A DNA stretch of 30,989 nt. Source: Oscillospiraceae bacterium. GTDB lineage: Bacteria; Bacillota; Clostridia; Oscillospirales; Oscillospiraceae. The notes below the pieces were generated by a model. That model saw only the letters and a program-made list of their open reading frames with translations. It did not search any database and was not told the DNA's origin. The position numbers were made by a program, and so were the translations under genes. Position 1 is the first letter of the stretch; each line of letters begins with the position of its first letter. Below, in pieces: positions 30,631 through 30,989 of the stretch. The DNA lies in assembly GCA_020025345.1 (NCBI GenBank), contig JAHHSH010000015.1, positions 1-30,989 of the forward strand. The letters are read 5' to 3'.

Positions 30631-30989
30631 GCTTTCACCCCCTGATGTGTACGATCCAGCATCTGCTTTGCCGGAACAACTTCGCCCTCGGCCACCTGTG
30701 TCCCGGGGCCCAGCACCGCAATACCCCATTCATCGGGATTTGCCGCCGACTCCGGCGGGGCACCTACGCGGGCATTTTTCCCCACGCAGCTCTTCTCGCC
30801 CACGATGGCATACTGCACCACAGCGCCCTCTTCCACCACGGCACCGGGCATCAGCACAGAGTAGCTCACCTGTGCGCCCTGCTTCACCACAGCGCCGACA
30901 CTCAGCACGGAGTTCTTCACCTCACCGTCCACGATGCAGCCCTTGGCAATGGCACTGTTGCCCACATCGGACTCCGGGCCGACAAAGGC
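30627..30989 (-). CDS. glgC: Glucose-1-phosphate adenylyltransferase, GlgC subunit, C-terminal part
   Basis: The last 120 residues or so of a protein entering from the right edge; its start is outside the window. What remains is beta-helix: repeated hexapeptides such as DVGNSAIAKGCIVDGEV and SVLSVGAVVKQGAQV, then a tail PAKQMLDRTHQGVKA. Position directly upstream of glgD with ATGA overlap, and the matching C-terminal fold, identify it as GlgC, the catalytic ADP-glucose-forming subunit. The catalytic domain cannot be checked here. Confidence 0.88.
   Translation of the reverse strand, partial: AFVGPESDVGNSAIAKGCIVDGEVKNSVLSVGAVVKQGAQVSYSVLMPGAVVEEGAVVQYAIVGEKSCVGKNARVGAPPESAANPDEWGIAVLGPGTQVAEGEVVPAKQMLDRTHQGVKA

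Noticed and set aside
1..30989. CRISPR array, tRNA or rRNA genes, integrase or transposase.
   Set aside because: No regularly spaced repeats, cloverleaf-like or rRNA-like stretches, or recombinase motifs were noticed on either strand.

Overview
The window looks like a chromosomal segment of a spore-forming anaerobic Clostridia species, probably a gut bacterium of the Oscillospirales/Oscillospiraceae type. The clues are an alpha/beta small acid-soluble spore protein, a tRNA-sensing T-box leader, an electron-bifurcating NfnAB pair, the GlgC/GlgD pair typical of Firmicutes, strong -35/-10 promoters with 16-18 bp spacing, and dense GC-rich coding on both strands. The lineage call is inference. 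No rRNA, tRNA, CRISPR array, transposase or phage gene was seen.

Layout. Positions 1-155 (minus) hold a TPP riboswitch leader with its promoter; its gene lies beyond the left edge. Positions 231-485 hold a putative intergenic repeat bounded by two copies of one hairpin. Positions 497-2299 (minus) hold a TrpB2-type tryptophan synthase beta chain behind a T-box whose apparent specifier is UGG (Trp). Positions 2319-5499 hold a radical SAM protein (minus), a tandem-OB-fold SSB-like protein (plus), a tiny Cys/Asp-rich DUF6472 protein (plus) and a divergent trigger factor (minus). Positions 5598-8763 (plus) hold a Crp/Fnr-family regulator followed by nfnA-nfnB. Positions 8811-9824 (plus) are an AT-rich sdpR-sdpI-like autorepressor/immunity pair behind a striking double operator. 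Positions 10120-12117 (minus) hold a second radical SAM protein, a DUF5662 protein and a spore SASP.

Positions 12226-22195 (minus) are the centrepiece, a long catabolic locus read right to left. It runs: PocR-AraC regulator, sugar-binding lipoprotein, two permeases, sugar-1-phosphate nucleotidyltransferase, NahK-like HexNAc 1-kinase, GalE, NagB, a CBM9-like protein of unknown role, and NagA. It resembles the enzymes downstream of the bifidobacterial lacto-N-biose/galacto-N-biose pathway but carries no phosphorylase or glycosidase. Imported amino sugar would be phosphorylated at C1, and either activated to a UDP-sugar and epimerised or, after a mutase step not encoded here, deacetylated and deaminated to fructose-6-phosphate. 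No transporter ATPase is present, so a shared MsiK/MalK-type ATPase is expected elsewhere.

Positions 22241-25384 (minus) hold an orphan OppA-type lipoprotein and a DEAD-box RNA helicase. Positions 25431-30989 (minus) are the glycogen locus, in transcription order glgC (cut by the right edge), glgD, terminator, CcpA-type cre site, glgA and glgP. The features most worth following up are the CBM9-like protein inside the nag operon, the trigger factor that has lost the ribosome-docking signature, the duplicated-OB SSB-like protein, the SdpR-type double operator and the leading intergenic repeat.
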